Source: Pedobacter duraquae (GTDB lineage: Bacteria > Bacteroidota > Bacteroidia > Sphingobacteriales > Sphingobacteriaceae). Taken from it: 64,000 bases of DNA. The notes below the pieces were generated by a model that was not told the origin of the DNA, did not search any database, and worked only from the letters and a program-made list of their open reading frames with translations. Below, piece after piece: positions 44,421 through 53,898 of the stretch (position 1 is its first letter; each line of letters opens with the position of its first letter). The translations under genes and the position numbers were made by a program. The stretch lies in assembly GCF_004362245.1 (NCBI RefSeq), contig NZ_SNWM01000001.1, forward strand, positions 682,001 through 746,000, given 5' to 3'.

Positions 44421-46334
44421 ATGGTAGCTTTTAACGAATTTTCTACGGTACCTAGCCTGTTAAGGAATGTAGTGGAAAACATCCACCCCCCACAGGCAAC
44501 ATTCCTTATTCATAAGAGAAACACAGCATGGGAAGAAATATCTTTCGAAACTACCCTCCAAAGAGCAGATGCAGTATCTGCATTTTTTCTGGAAAAGGGG
44601 ATCAAAAAAGGTGATAGGATGGGACTGATGATAGAGAATTCGCCTGAATATGTTTATTACGACCAGGGAATTCAGCAGATTGGAGCGATTAACGTTTCAA
44701 TTTACCCGACTCTATCTGAACATGAAGTCGAATATATAATTAACGATTCGGGTATTAAGGCGATATTGATAGGAAATCCTTTTCTGTATAAAAAAATCCT
44801 AAAAATTGCCGGGAATTGCAAGGAACTCCTTTATGTTATTCCTGCCTTTGATGATTTTGAAAAGCATACACTTCCTGTGGACTTCAGCAAAGAGATTGTT
44901 TCTTTTGACAAAATACTGGAAACTAAAAAGGAAACGACTACGGCTGAGCAACGGACGATAAAAGCGCTCCGGCTAGGCATTGATCCGCTTGACACGTCAT
45001 CGCTTATCTATACTTCCGGCACCACCGGCACGCCGAAGGGTGTTATGCTTTCACACAGAAACTTTGTTGAAAATGTAAAAGTTTGCCTTCAACAGATACC
45101 TGTAATTGACGAGACGGAAACATTTTTATCTTTTCTTCCATTGTCACATGTTTTTGAACGTACAGCAACTTACCATGTTTGCTGCGCTCAAGGCTGCAAA
45201 ATTGCGTATGCACAAAGTCTTGAACTTTTAGCAAAAAACATGGCGGAAATTAAACCGACCGTAATGAGTTGCGTACCAAGGTTATTGGAGAGAATTCATG
45301 ACAAAGCTATAAAAAGTGGAACCGCGGGCGGCGGCGTAAAGTCTAAAATCTTTCTTTGGGCTTTAGAAGTTGGCCAACAGTACAGAAATGAAAAAGAAGC
45401 TAGCAGAAATCCTGCTATCTCTTTGCGAATTAAACAATCCATCGCAGAAAAACTAGTCTTTAGCAAGATCAAAGAAAAAACCGGCGGACGTCTGAAATTT
45501 ATGATCTCCGGTGGGGCTGCGCTTCCAAAAAACGTAGGCGAGTTCTTTGGCAACCTTGGCATCAGGATTCTGGAAGGATTTGGTCTTACAGAAACTTCGC
45601 CGGTGATGTCTGTTACTGAATATGACCGTCAGGTATATGGTACCGTGGGGCGTGTAATCCCTGGCATTGAAGTTGGCATCCAAGATATTGAAACCAAGCA
45701 AATGATAAACATCCAGACACATGATACCTTTCAGGAGAACTTCGAATGTAACGAAGGTGAAGTTATTGTTAGGGGTCACTGTGTGATGAAAGGGTATTTC
45801 AATAAACCCGCTGAAACTGCTGAGGCAATTGATAAGGATGGATGGTTTCATACAGGCGATATTGGCAGATTTTATAAAGGAAACCTGCAGATAACCGATC
45901 GTTTAAAAAATATGATTGTGAACGCCTATGGCAAAAACGTATATCCCACTCCCGTTGAAAATATATATCTAAAAAGCCTGAAGATTGAGCAGATCTTTGT
46001 AATTGGCGACAAACGTGAGTACCTTACAGCAATCGTAATACCTAACAGAGAAACTCTCCAGGAGCATTTCAACCTCCCGGATTCCTTTTTTGCTTCAGAA
46101 AATCCATTTGTTGAAGAAAAAGATATTATTCAATGGATCGGACAAGACATTAAAAGACTTTCAGCAGAACTCGCGAAATTCGAACGTATTAAAAATTTCA
46201 AAATCAAGCGAAATCCTTTCAGTATGGAAGATGGAGAGTTGACACCTAGTATGAAAGCAAAACGTAAAGTGATAGAGAAAAAGTACGCTGAACCGATCAA
46301 TGAGATGTATCAAGAGGCGGTAGAAGCAGATTAG
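44421..46334 (+). CDS. Long-chain fatty acid-CoA ligase (AMP-forming)
   Basis: 637 residues of the ANL superfamily. Motifs in order: YTSGTTGTPKGVMLSH (P-loop-like, about residue 196), FLPLSHVFERT, SGGAALPKNVGEFF, the EGFGLTETSPV signature (about 391), GWFHTGDIGRF and the Lys-bearing hinge LQITDRLKNMIVNAYGKNVYP. It activates long-chain fatty acids with ATP and CoA, for uptake or membrane lipid recycling. No membrane helix. Chain-length preference cannot be read. It lies between the isc operon and lysS on the plus strand. Confidence 0.94.
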   Translation: MVAFNEFSTVPSLLRNVVENIHPPQATFLIHKRNTAWEEISFETTLQRADAVSAFFLEKGIKKGDRMGLMIENSPEYVYYDQGIQQIGAINVSIYPTLSEHEVEYIINDSGIKAILIGNPFLYKKILKIAGNCKELLYVIPAFDDFEKHTLPVDFSKEIVSFDKILETKKETTTAEQRTIKALRLGIDPLDTSSLIYTSGTTGTPKGVMLSHRNFVENVKVCLQQIPVIDETETFLSFLPLSHVFERTATYHVCCAQGCKIAYAQSLELLAKNMAEIKPTVMSCVPRLLERIHDKAIKSGTAGGGVKSKIFLWALEVGQQYRNEKEASRNPAISLRIKQSIAEKLVFSKIKEKTGGRLKFMISGGAALPKNVGEFFGNLGIRILEGFGLTETSPVMSVTEYDRQVYGTVGRVIPGIEVGIQDIETKQMINIQTHDTFQENFECNEGEVIVRGHCVMKGYFNKPAETAEAIDKDGWFHTGDIGRFYKGNLQITDRLKNMIVNAYGKNVYPTPVENIYLKSLKIEQIFVIGDKREYLTAIVIPNRETLQEHFNLPDSFFASENPFVEEKDIIQWIGQDIKRLSAELAKFERIKNFKIKRNPFSMEDGELTPSMKAKRKVIEKKYAEPINEMYQEAVEAD

Positions 46335-46400
46335 ATTTACTATTTTTGCAGTTCTTTATCAATCAAAATTTTCAGCACCCTGCTGATCTATTATAACTAT

Positions 46401-48122
46401 ATGAGTACAGTACTATCAGAATTAGAAATTTTACGCCGTAATGCGCTAACACAGCTCAGAGATCTGGGCATCAATCCGTATCCCGCCGAGGAATTTCATA
46501 TCAATGCTACCGCCGCAGATATAGAGGCAAACTTTGCTGAATATCCTGATCAATATCAGGATATTTCTATTGCAGGAAGAATCATGACCAGAAGAATAAT
46601 GGGTAGTGCCGCCTTTGTGGAGCTACAGGATGCTTCAGGAAGAATTCAGCTTTACCTTAAGCGCGACGATCTTTGTCCAGATGAAGATAAAACTCTTTAT
46701 AATACTGTTTTTAAAAAACTTCTGGATCTCGGTGATTTTATCGGTGTTAAGGGATACGTTTTCACTACACAAACCGGAGAAATATCAATACATATAACTT
46801 CGTTTACTTTGCTATCGAAATCTTTAAAACCACTTCCAGTGGTCAAAAGAGATGAAGATGGTAATATTTTCGATGGCTTCACAGATCCTGAATTAAGATA
46901 TAGACAACGCTATGTTGACCTCACTGTTAATCCAGGTTTCAAGCAGATTTTTATAAATCGTTCAAAAGTGATTAGTACGATGCGCAACTATTTCAACGAA
47001 CAAGGTTGGATGGAAGTAGAAACACCGATATTACAGCCTATACACGGCGGTGCTGCAGCTCGTCCTTTCGCTACACATCACAATACGCTTGATATGCCGT
47101 TATATTTAAGAATTGCTAACGAGCTTTATTTGAAGCGGCTGATCGTAGCCGGCTTTGACGGTGTATATGAGTTCGGTAAAATGTTCAGGAACGAGGGTAT
47201 GGATCGTACACATAATCCTGAATACACGGCAATGGAGATTTATGTAGCTTACAAAGACTATATATGGATGATGGGGATGGTAGAAGAATGTCTGGAAAAA
47301 GTAGCACGAGCTGTCCATGGTAGCCCAGTTGTTAAAGTTGGCGATCATGAGATTAATTTCGCCGGGCCTTATGAAAAACTGACTATGTATGAGTCTATTC
47401 AAAAATATACAGGTATAGACGTCTCTGCCATGACTGAAGCCGAATTGAAAGATACTTGCATACGCTTAGGTATAGAAGTAGATAGCAGCATGGGTCGCGG
47501 AAAATTGGTCGACGAAATTTTCAGTGAAAAAGTAGAAGCGAATCTGATTCAGCCAACATACATCACAGACTACCCTATAGAAATGACTCCACTTGCCAAA
47601 AAGCACCGAAGCAAAGATGGGTTAGTGGAACGTTTCGAACTATTCGTAATGGGTAAAGAGATTGGCAATGCTTACTCCGAACTGAATGACCCTATTGATC
47701 AAAAAGAACGTTTCGAAGACCAGTTGAAATTAGCTGAAAGAGGTGACGATGAAGCTATGGCAATGGATGAAGATTTTGTGCGCGCATTAGAATACGGCAT
47801 GCCCCCTACTTCAGGTTTGGGTATCGGTGTCGACAGGCTTGTAATGCTCATGACAAATCAATCTACCATCCAGGAAGTATTGTTCTTCCCTCAGATGAGG
47901 CCGGAGAAAAAAGCAAAGGTAACCGAGGATAAAGACTTTGTAGATGCTGGTATTCCATTAGAATGGGTCCCTGTAATTAGAAAGATGGGCATCAACACAC
48001 TGGAAGATCTAAAGTCTGCTAATCCTAACAAAGTATTTAATGACCTCGGAGGGATGAGAAAGAAATTGAAACTGGACCTTACAATGCCTACAAAAGATGA
48101 GGTAACCAATTGGTTTTCTTAA
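46401..48122 (+). CDS. lysS: Lysyl-tRNA synthetase, class II
   Basis: 573 residues. An OB-type anticodon-binding domain (about 55-160; [25 protein letters not shown]) is followed by the class II catalytic core with motif 2 around [26 protein letters not shown] and motif 3 [13 protein letters not shown]. Usual bacterial LysS ends near FFPQMRPE (about 500); here about 70 residues follow ([31 protein letters not shown]...), helical with a helix-hairpin-helix look. I recall the same extension in Bacteroides LysS. A TATTTTTG promoter element lies at 46341-46348. Confidence 0.96.
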   Translation: MSTVLSELEILRRNALTQLRDLGINPYPAEEFHINATAADIEANFAEYPDQYQDISIAGRIMTRRIMGSAAFVELQDASGRIQLYLKRDDLCPDEDKTLYNTVFKKLLDLGDFIGVKGYVFTTQTGEISIHITSFTLLSKSLKPLPVVKRDEDGNIFDGFTDPELRYRQRYVDLTVNPGFKQIFINRSKVISTMRNYFNEQGWMEVETPILQPIHGGAAARPFATHHNTLDMPLYLRIANELYLKRLIVAGFDGVYEFGKMFRNEGMDRTHNPEYTAMEIYVAYKDYIWMMGMVEECLEKVARAVHGSPVVKVGDHEINFAGPYEKLTMYESIQKYTGIDVSAMTEAELKDTCIRLGIEVDSSMGRGKLVDEIFSEKVEANLIQPTYITDYPIEMTPLAKKHRSKDGLVERFELFVMGKEIGNAYSELNDPIDQKERFEDQLKLAERGDDEAMAMDEDFVRALEYGMPPTSGLGIGVDRLVMLMTNQSTIQEVLFFPQMRPEKKAKVTEDKDFVDAGIPLEWVPVIRKMGINTLEDLKSANPNKVFNDLGGMRKKLKLDLTMPTKDEVTNWFS

Positions 48123-48142
48123 CCAAAGCATAACAATAATTT

Positions 48143-48176
48143 AAAGGCCTGGCAGAATCAAATCTGCCAGGCCTTT
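48143..48176. terminator. Terminator after lysS
   Basis: A 14-base perfect stem: AAAGGCCTGGCAGA (48143-48156), loop ATCAAA, and its complement (48163-48176), followed by GTTATTTT. Confidence 0.9.
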
Positions 48177-48201
48177 GTTATTTTAGAGAAAATATATTAA
48201 G

Positions 48202-48417
48202 ATGATGAATTCCAGCTTAGAAATAACTGAAAACGAATATTGCATTAAATTAAGCAAAGATGCTTTTGACCTGTCCCTGATCCGTCAACTAATTAAAAGA
48301 ATACAGACCGAGCAACTTTTCTTCAGCAACAAACGCAATGACCTTGACGACGATATTATCAACAGAAGGTTTACTGAAGATAATGACGAAAACTTTGACC
48401 GATTAAGCGATAAGTAA
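48202..48417 (+). CDS. Small hypothetical protein (71 aa)
   Basis: 71 residues with two possible ATG starts (48202 and 48205). Residues 5-40 could form a strand followed by a helix (LEITENEYCIKLSKDAFDLSLIRQLIKRIQTE); the rest is acidic and polar (NDLDDDIINRRF; DNDENFDRLSDK). The general look is of a small antitoxin-like or regulator-like protein, but there is no toxin gene next to it and no motif I can name. It follows the lysS terminator by 25 bases, so it has its own promoter or none; coding status is moderately supported. Confidence 0.6.
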   Translation: MMNSSLEITENEYCIKLSKDAFDLSLIRQLIKRIQTEQLFFSNKRNDLDDDIINRRFTEDNDENFDRLSDK

Positions 48418-48424
48418 TTCCGAA

Positions 48425-48964
48425 TTAACGATATCTAACTTGTTGTTGCTTATCTAACATACCCAACTGATCTTTCATCTGTTTGATCTGGTCGGCAAGA
48501 AGTTTATTCTTATCAGCTTTTTTAGCCTCAGTTAAATACATTTGCGCTTCGCGCTTATTGCGTTTCCCCATTGCAATCCCGGCAAGACTTAATTTGGCCA
48601 GGGCAATGTTATGATCCATTTGCATACCAAGTGAGATTGCTTTCTTGAAATATTTCTCCGACTGCATTGGTGCCTTCCGCGATTCAATTAATCCGACAAG
48701 AAGGTTATAATAACCATGTTGCACACGAATAAGTTGTTTCTCATAATTCGTAATTTTTCTCAAAAACACTTCCGCCTTAGGCATATTGTCTTTTCTTAAA
48801 AACCATTGGGCAAGTAACATATTTTCGTTAAAGAAATAGGTTACAAGTACAAGAATACAAAGGAATACCCCGAGTATCCCCCATCCCCAAAAACCAAAAA
48901 TCATGAGTGCTACAGCAGCACCTAAAAGTATGAAACCTATGATAAGACGAACTACGTTTGGCAT
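48425..48964 (-). CDS. Membrane-anchored TPR protein
   Basis: 179 residues from ATG 48964 (MPNVVRLIIGF); a TTG at 48988 is less likely. Two hydrophobic segments at about 5-25 and 27-45 form a membrane hairpin, followed by degenerate tetratricopeptide helices (NENMLLAQWFLRKDNMPKAEVFLRKI; SEKYFKKAISLGMQMDHNIALAKLSLAGI; AQMYLTEAKKADK). TPR proteins mediate protein contacts; the partner is unknown. It is divergent from the thioredoxin-like gene. Confidence 0.82.
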   Translation of the reverse strand: MPNVVRLIIGFILLGAAVALMIFGFWGWGILGVFLCILVLVTYFFNENMLLAQWFLRKDNMPKAEVFLRKITNYEKQLIRVQHGYYNLLVGLIESRKAPMQSEKYFKKAISLGMQMDHNIALAKLSLAGIAMGKRNKREAQMYLTEAKKADKNKLLADQIKQMKDQLGMLDKQQQVRYR

Positions 48965-49062
48965 ATTAGTATTGTATTTTTTTTGCAAATATCGTGTTTA
49001 AATACCGAAAATCAGTTTTAAAATTTTAATTTCAACAAAAAATTACCTTAAATATCATTCAA

Positions 49063-49575
49063 ATGAAGAAGCTTATCACAGCAATTTGTCTGCTTTTTTC
49101 ACTACAGGCGGGAGCCCAGGAAATAAACAAAAAAATACAGGACCCATCGCGAAATAAAGAAGTTATGATCAACACATGTACAAGAGCAGGAATTATGGAA
49201 TTCCCGGAATTCAAAACGATGTATGACGCGATTTATCCAGATTACAAACCCGACTCCATCACACTAGAAAAACTGCATCCTCTCTTAAAAACTACACACA
49301 TCACCGTTGTAATGGGCACTTGGTGCGGAGATAGCAAATTACAGGTTCCGCATTTTTATAAAATTATAGATGCAATGGCTATACCAGAAAAAAACATCAC
49401 TTTAATATGTGTTGATGGGAACAAAAAGGCTGAAAATGGGTTAATTGATAAATTGAATATCGAACGTGTACCTACATTTATTCTTTCTAAAGATGGCAAA
49501 GAACTAGGACGCATTGTAGAATCACCAAGAAAATCACTGGAACAAGATATGCTTGATATTTTAACAAAAAAATAA
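49063..49575 (+). CDS. Exported thioredoxin-fold protein with a single active-site Cys
   Basis: 170 residues: signal peptide (KLITAICLLFSLQAGAQ), then a thioredoxin fold with the active-site segment VVMGTWCGDSKLQVPHFYKII near residue 85 and the cis-Pro in IERVPTFILSKDGKELGRI. The usual CxxC is CGDS, so only the first Cys is kept; this favours a monothiol or non-redox role rather than dithiol reduction. Periplasmic if exported. It ends one base before ung, with which it is probably co-transcribed. Confidence 0.88.
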   Translation: MKKLITAICLLFSLQAGAQEINKKIQDPSRNKEVMINTCTRAGIMEFPEFKTMYDAIYPDYKPDSITLEKLHPLLKTTHITVVMGTWCGDSKLQVPHFYKIIDAMAIPEKNITLICVDGNKKAENGLIDKLNIERVPTFILSKDGKELGRIVESPRKSLEQDMLDILTKK

Positions 49576-49576
49576 A

Positions 49577-50254
49577 ATGACTCCGAATTTAGAACCAGGT
49601 TGGTTGCACACTTTAGAAGCTGAGTTTAAAAAAGATTACATGACATCGCTTAAGAAATTTCTGATTTCTGAAAAAGAAAGCGGCATGACCATTTATCCTA
49701 AAGGTGCGGATATTTTCAATGCATTTAATCACACACCTTTTAATGAAGTTAAAGTCGTAATTCTCGGTCAGGATCCCTATCATGGCACCGGACAAGCACA
49801 CGGCCTTTCCTTTTCAGTTCAAAAAGGAATAACTATCCCACCCTCACTAAAAAACATGTACAAAGAATTGGAGACTGATATTGATGGATTCAAAATTCCT
49901 GCGCATGGAAATCTTACCCAATGGGCTGATCAAGGCGTATTACTTTTAAATGCAACGCTTACGGTAAGGGCGCATGAAGCTGGCTCTCATCAAGGGAAAG
50001 GATGGGAACAATTTACCGATCAGGTAATCAGAAAATTATCTGAAGAGAAAAGTGGTTTGATATTCTTACTCTGGGGACGATTTGCTCAACAAAAAGCTTT
50101 ACTTATTGACGAAACAAAACATACCGTACTGAAAGCAGCACACCCCTCTCCTTTCTCAGCTTACAACGGATTTTTTGGCAGCAAACATTTTAGTCAGACC
50201 AACTCCATATTAGAGAAAGAAGGTTTAAAGCCTATCAACTGGCAGATTCATTAG
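49577..50254 (+). CDS. ung: Uracil-DNA glycosylase
   Basis: 225 residues, family 1 UDG. The catalytic Asp is in GQDPYHGTGQAHGLSFSV (about residue 65), and the leucine-loop His is in HPSPFSAYNGFFGSKHFS (about 188). It removes uracil from DNA in base-excision repair. It lies one base after the thioredoxin-like gene and converges with the Lrp regulator, with five bases between the ends. Confidence 0.97.
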   Translation: MTPNLEPGWLHTLEAEFKKDYMTSLKKFLISEKESGMTIYPKGADIFNAFNHTPFNEVKVVILGQDPYHGTGQAHGLSFSVQKGITIPPSLKNMYKELETDIDGFKIPAHGNLTQWADQGVLLLNATLTVRAHEAGSHQGKGWEQFTDQVIRKLSEEKSGLIFLLWGRFAQQKALLIDETKHTVLKAAHPSPFSAYNGFFGSKHFSQTNSILEKEGLKPINWQIH

Positions 50255-50259
50255 GAATT

Positions 50260-50730
50260 TTAGTATTCGAGCGGAATGATTGGCTCCTTTTTCGTAGTAG
50301 ACATGATCATCATCGTTTGAAATGTTTTCACTACGGAAATCTTACTTATTTTATCCATAATTAATCTTTCATAAGCTTTGATATCATTTACGTAAACCTT
50401 AAGCAGGAAGTCTGCCTGGCCGGTTACGTGATGGCATTCCGTAATCTCCTTGATGTTATTTACCTCATCCAGAAAAATCTGTATAGTATTGTTTTTATGG
50501 AAATCAAGCTGAACCTGAATGAAAGTCTTGATTCCCAACCCAAGTTTTTCTTCATCGACTAGCGCGTGATAGCTTTTAATATATCCAGACATCTCAAGTT
50601 TCCTTACCCGCTCCAATGTTGGTGCCGGAGACAGGCCTATTTCCTGGGACAACAGCAAATTCGTTATACGACCGTTTTCCTGTAAAAGTTTAAGTATCTT
50701 AAAATCTATTTTATCTAATTCTGCAGCCAT
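50260..50730 (-). CDS. Lrp/AsnC family transcription regulator
   Basis: 156 residues from ATG 50730 (MAAELDKIDFKILKLLQENGR); the in-frame extension to 50763 is not supported. An N-terminal helix-turn-helix (ITNLLLSQEIGLSPAPTLERVRKLEMSGYI) and a C-terminal RAM domain (FIQVQLDFHKNNTIQIFLDEV; CHHVTGQADFLLKVYVND) that binds amino acids and forms octamers. Which amino acid it senses is unknown. The promoter regions of this gene and mntR face each other across about 130 bases. Confidence 0.93.
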   Translation of the reverse strand: MAAELDKIDFKILKLLQENGRITNLLLSQEIGLSPAPTLERVRKLEMSGYIKSYHALVDEEKLGLGIKTFIQVQLDFHKNNTIQIFLDEVNNIKEITECHHVTGQADFLLKVYVNDIKAYERLIMDKISKISVVKTFQTMMIMSTTKKEPIIPLEY

Positions 50731-50826
50731 AGTAGTTGTTTCAAACCAAAGGTAGCAGAGCACCGTCGATTTACCAAATTTAATTCTAAAATAAGAGTTA
50801 AAATTTAAGGTTTATTCTATGAGAAA

Positions 50827-50848
50827 ATATTTAGATTTGTCTAAATAT
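50827..50848. promoter_or_regulatory. Palindromic operator before mntR
   Basis: Perfect inverted repeat with 9-base arms, ATATTTAGA (50827-50835) and TCTAAATAT (50840-50848), separated by TTTG. It lies 15 bases before the mntR start and overlaps a TATAAT-like box (50846-50851). The shape, TTTAG...CTAAA, resembles operators of DtxR/MntR-type repressors, so autoregulation of mntR-mntH by metal is inferred. Confidence 0.7.
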
Positions 50849-50863
50849 AATATTTGACAGACT

Positions 50864-51520
50864 ATGACTCATTCTTTTACAGAAGAAAACTACCTGAAGA
50901 TAATTTATCATTTGTCCCAACGGAGCGCTGGTACCGTCCAAACAAACACTATTGCCGACGAAATCCAGACTAAGCCCGCATCTGTAACCGATATGTTAAA
51001 AAAACTATCGGATAAAAAACTGGTTAATTACGTAAAATACCAGGGGGTTACCCTAACAGCAAAGGGCGTTGAGATCGCTGTAAACATCGTGAGAAAACAC
51101 AGATTGTGGGAAGTATTTTTAGTGGATAAACTAAATTTTAAATGGGATGAAGTCCACGAAATCGCAGAAGAGCTGGAACATATTAACTCACCTGTCCTCG
51201 TTGAACGACTTGACAAATTTCTCGGCTTTCCCAAGAAAGATCCACACGGTGATCCAATCCCAGATCGGCATGGAATATTTGAAACATTACAATTCACGAA
51301 AATGAGCAAGCTGCAAACCGGCGATAAAGGGATAGTTGTTGGCGTAAGCGAACATTCATCGGCATACCTCAAACACCTGGAAAAACTGGGTCTTACGCTT
51401 GGTAAACATATTGAAATCCTAGAAGTGGCAGATTTCGACGGCTCAGTTGAACTCAATGTTTCCAACGAAAAATTAAATATCAGCAGAGAAGTAGCAAGAC
51501 ACATCTTGATCAAAAAATAA
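50864..51520 (+). CDS. mntR: DtxR/MntR-type metal-dependent repressor with FeoA domain
   Basis: 218 residues: a winged helix (EENYLKIIYHLSQRSAGTVQTNTIADEIQTKPASVTDMLKKL..., 1-70), a dimerisation/metal domain with VEIAVNIVRKHRLWEVFL, HEIAEELEHINSP and DPHGDPIPD (about 70-145), and a C-terminal FeoA/SH3-like domain (about 145-218: GDKGIVVGVSEHSSAYLKHLEKLGL). It binds metal and represses transport genes. Mn versus Fe cannot be decided from the sequence; the neighbour Nramp transporter makes Mn or Fe equally plausible. One base separates it from the transporter gene. Confidence 0.92.
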   Translation: MTHSFTEENYLKIIYHLSQRSAGTVQTNTIADEIQTKPASVTDMLKKLSDKKLVNYVKYQGVTLTAKGVEIAVNIVRKHRLWEVFLVDKLNFKWDEVHEIAEELEHINSPVLVERLDKFLGFPKKDPHGDPIPDRHGIFETLQFTKMSKLQTGDKGIVVGVSEHSSAYLKHLEKLGLTLGKHIEILEVADFDGSVELNVSNEKLNISREVARHILIKK

Positions 51521-51521
51521 T

Positions 51522-53384
51522 ATGAAAAACACAGAATCGCTCAGTGAGGTCCATCAAAGTGTGGATACCAGTAAACGAACCGGATGGAAAAGGATTCTTA
51601 GTTTTATCGGCCCCGCTTATTTGGTAAGTGTAGGCTATATGGATCCTGGAAACTGGGCTACCGACCTGGCGGGAGGCAGCAAATTTGGTTATCAGCTGAT
51701 CTGGATTTTACTGATGTCAAATTTGATCGCATTGCTACTGCAATCACTCAGCGCACGCTTGGGAATTGTTCGGGGCCTGGATTTGGCACAAGCTTCAAAA
51801 AACACCTACCCATCCTGGGTAAATATCCCGCTATTTGCCCTTGCCCAAACGGCTATCATTGCCTGCGATTTAGCGGAAATTATCGGGATGGCCATCGGTT
51901 TGCAACTTCTTTTTAACCTCCCTTTGTTAGTAGGAATAAGTATCACAATTTTTGATACCGTAATCCTGCTTTTTCTGATGAACAAAGGAATGCGTAAAAT
52001 GGAAGCTTTTATTGTATCTATGGTATTTATCGTAGGCCTATCATTTCTGATTGAGATGTTTATCGTAGAGCCTAACTTCACTGAAATTGCCAGGGGATTT
52101 AAACCGACTTTACTGTCCGGGCAAGCGCTGTATATTGCAATAGGTATTATCGGCGCAACCGTAATGCCCCATAACTTGTACCTGCATTCGTCATTGGTTC
52201 AAACCAGAAAATTTGAAAGGGATAGCAAAGGGATTAAAGAAGCTATCAAATTTAACTTCATCGATACAGCTGTTGCCCTAAACCTGGCATTTTTTGTGAA
52301 TGCAGCGATCCTGATTCTCGCCGCAGCAGCGTTTTATAGAAATGGACTCCATGAAGTGGCAGAGATAAAAGATGCACATAAACTATTGGGCAACATTTTT
52401 GGCAGTGTAGCACCAGCATTATTTGCGATTGCCCTAATTGCTGCCGGACAAAGTTCCACAGTGACGGGCACATTAGCTGGCCAAATTATTATGGAAGGGC
52501 ATTTAAATCTAAGGATTCAACCTTGGTTAAGAAGGTTAATCACCCGGCTCTTGGCAATCATTCCGGCATTTTTCACCATTCTTCATTTTGGAGATGACGC
52601 GCTCAGCAGCCTGCTGATACTGAGTCAGGTGGTACTTAGCTTACAACTTGGCTTTGCAGTCATTCCACTCATTCATTTCACCTCTGATAAAAAGGAAATG
52701 AAGGAATTCGCGATTAAAAATTGGGTAAAAATCTTGGCCTGGACAAGCGCACTTGTCATAGTTGTGCTGAACGTAAAACTTGTCATTGAAGAAATAACAG
52801 TATGGAATGCATCATCTGGTGGCTGGTATATGTATGTACTGGTAATTCCAGCAGCTATCCTTATCGCGCTGTTACTCCTTTATATTTTTATTTTCCCAAT
52901 GTTGAATTTCAAGGTCAAAGAAAAATCAAACGTACCACATGGAAATGCCTTAAATATAGAGCCTGCCGAACGAATCATTTATCATCAAATTGGCATTACG
53001 GTTGATTTTTCTAAAAATGACAGAAGCACAATCCGACATGCTATGATTCAAGGTGGACAATCTGCACATTATTTCCTGATCCATATCGTTGAGACCGCCG
53101 TAGCACGTTATCACGGGCAGGCGGCACTGGATCATGAAACCAAGAAAGATCTTGATAACCTGCAGCGCTATTGCAATAATCTGGCAGAGCTGGGCTATCA
53201 TGCAACCCCATGTATTGGTTTTGGCGCTACGGCAAAATCTATAGCGGAAATCACCAATGAGAACAAGCTCGAATTGTTGGTTATGGGTGCACATGGGCAC
53301 AAAGGCATTAAAGATATTATTCTTGGAACGACTGTTGATGCAGTAAGGCATAAAATAACTATACCTGTATTAATTGTGAGGTAA
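51522..53384 (+). CDS. mntH: Nramp divalent metal transporter fused to a UspA domain
   Basis: 620 residues. Residues about 25-460 are Nramp/MntH, a proton-coupled importer of Mn(II)/Fe(II) with 11 helices: DPGNWATDLAGG in helix 1 and GATVMPHNLYLHSSLVQTR in helix 6 are the metal-binding signatures. Residues about 480-620 are a cytoplasmic universal stress (UspA) domain with the ATP-binding pattern G-2x-G-9x-GT in GAHGHKGIKDIILGTT. Usual MntH ends near 410-440. The fusion may let nucleotide binding gate transport; that is inference. It is translated right after mntR. Confidence 0.95.
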   Translation: MKNTESLSEVHQSVDTSKRTGWKRILSFIGPAYLVSVGYMDPGNWATDLAGGSKFGYQLIWILLMSNLIALLLQSLSARLGIVRGLDLAQASKNTYPSWVNIPLFALAQTAIIACDLAEIIGMAIGLQLLFNLPLLVGISITIFDTVILLFLMNKGMRKMEAFIVSMVFIVGLSFLIEMFIVEPNFTEIARGFKPTLLSGQALYIAIGIIGATVMPHNLYLHSSLVQTRKFERDSKGIKEAIKFNFIDTAVALNLAFFVNAAILILAAAAFYRNGLHEVAEIKDAHKLLGNIFGSVAPALFAIALIAAGQSSTVTGTLAGQIIMEGHLNLRIQPWLRRLITRLLAIIPAFFTILHFGDDALSSLLILSQVVLSLQLGFAVIPLIHFTSDKKEMKEFAIKNWVKILAWTSALVIVVLNVKLVIEEITVWNASSGGWYMYVLVIPAAILIALLLLYIFIFPMLNFKVKEKSNVPHGNALNIEPAERIIYHQIGITVDFSKNDRSTIRHAMIQGGQSAHYFLIHIVETAVARYHGQAALDHETKKDLDNLQRYCNNLAELGYHATPCIGFGATAKSIAEITNENKLELLVMGAHGHKGIKDIILGTTVDAVRHKITIPVLIVR

Positions 53385-53448
53385 CTGTAAATACCTAAAT
53401 GCAGCTATAGTCAATTTTCTTTCAGATATTAGCGGATTAAACACATTC

Positions 53449-53898
53449 ATGAAAAACGACGTTCAAATAAAAAATAAAAGAGCTTACTTTGATTACCATG
53501 TTATAGAGCCCTATAATGCCGGATTAGCCTTATTAGGAACAGAAATTAAAGCGATCAGGCAAGGTAAAGCTAATATGTCTGATGCATTCTGTATGTTTAT
53601 AGGCAATACCTTATATGTAAGAAATCTGCATATCTCAGAATACAGCCACAGTTCTTTCCACCACCATGATATCAAACGTGATCGTATTTTATTGCTCCAT
53701 AAAAAAGAGCTGAAGAAACTAAAAGTAAAGAGCGAGGAAAAGGGCTACACTATTGTGCCATTGAGAATTTACACTAATGACAGAGGATTTGCAAAAATCG
53801 AAATAGCCCTTGCCCAAGGAAAGAAAGAATTTGATAAAAGAGATAGCATAAAGGATCGGGAATCAAAAAGAGAAATGGACCGGGCCATGAAGATTTAA
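53449..53898 (+). CDS. smpB: SsrA-binding protein SmpB
   Basis: 149 residues: KNKRAYFDYHVIEPYNAGLALLGTEIKAIRQGKANMSDAFC, YSHSSFHHHDIKRDRILLLHKKEL, and the C-terminal basic tail DKRDSIKDRESKREMDRAMKI that enters the mRNA channel. It brings tmRNA to stalled ribosomes for trans-translation. The tmRNA gene (ssrA) is not in the window. It ends one base before pcm, which lies on the other strand. Confidence 0.97.
   Translation: MKNDVQIKNKRAYFDYHVIEPYNAGLALLGTEIKAIRQGKANMSDAFCMFIGNTLYVRNLHISEYSHSSFHHHDIKRDRILLLHKKELKKLKVKSEEKGYTIVPLRIYTNDRGFAKIEIALAQGKKEFDKRDSIKDRESKREMDRAMKI

Noticed and set aside
48202..48417. Antitoxin of a toxin-antitoxin pair
   Set aside because: No toxin-like partner lies on either side; the neighbours are lysS and a TPR membrane protein.
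51028..51513. 161-residue minus-strand frame antisense to mntR
   Set aside because: mntR matches its family over the full length; the antisense frame is Ser/Pro-rich with no recognisable motif.
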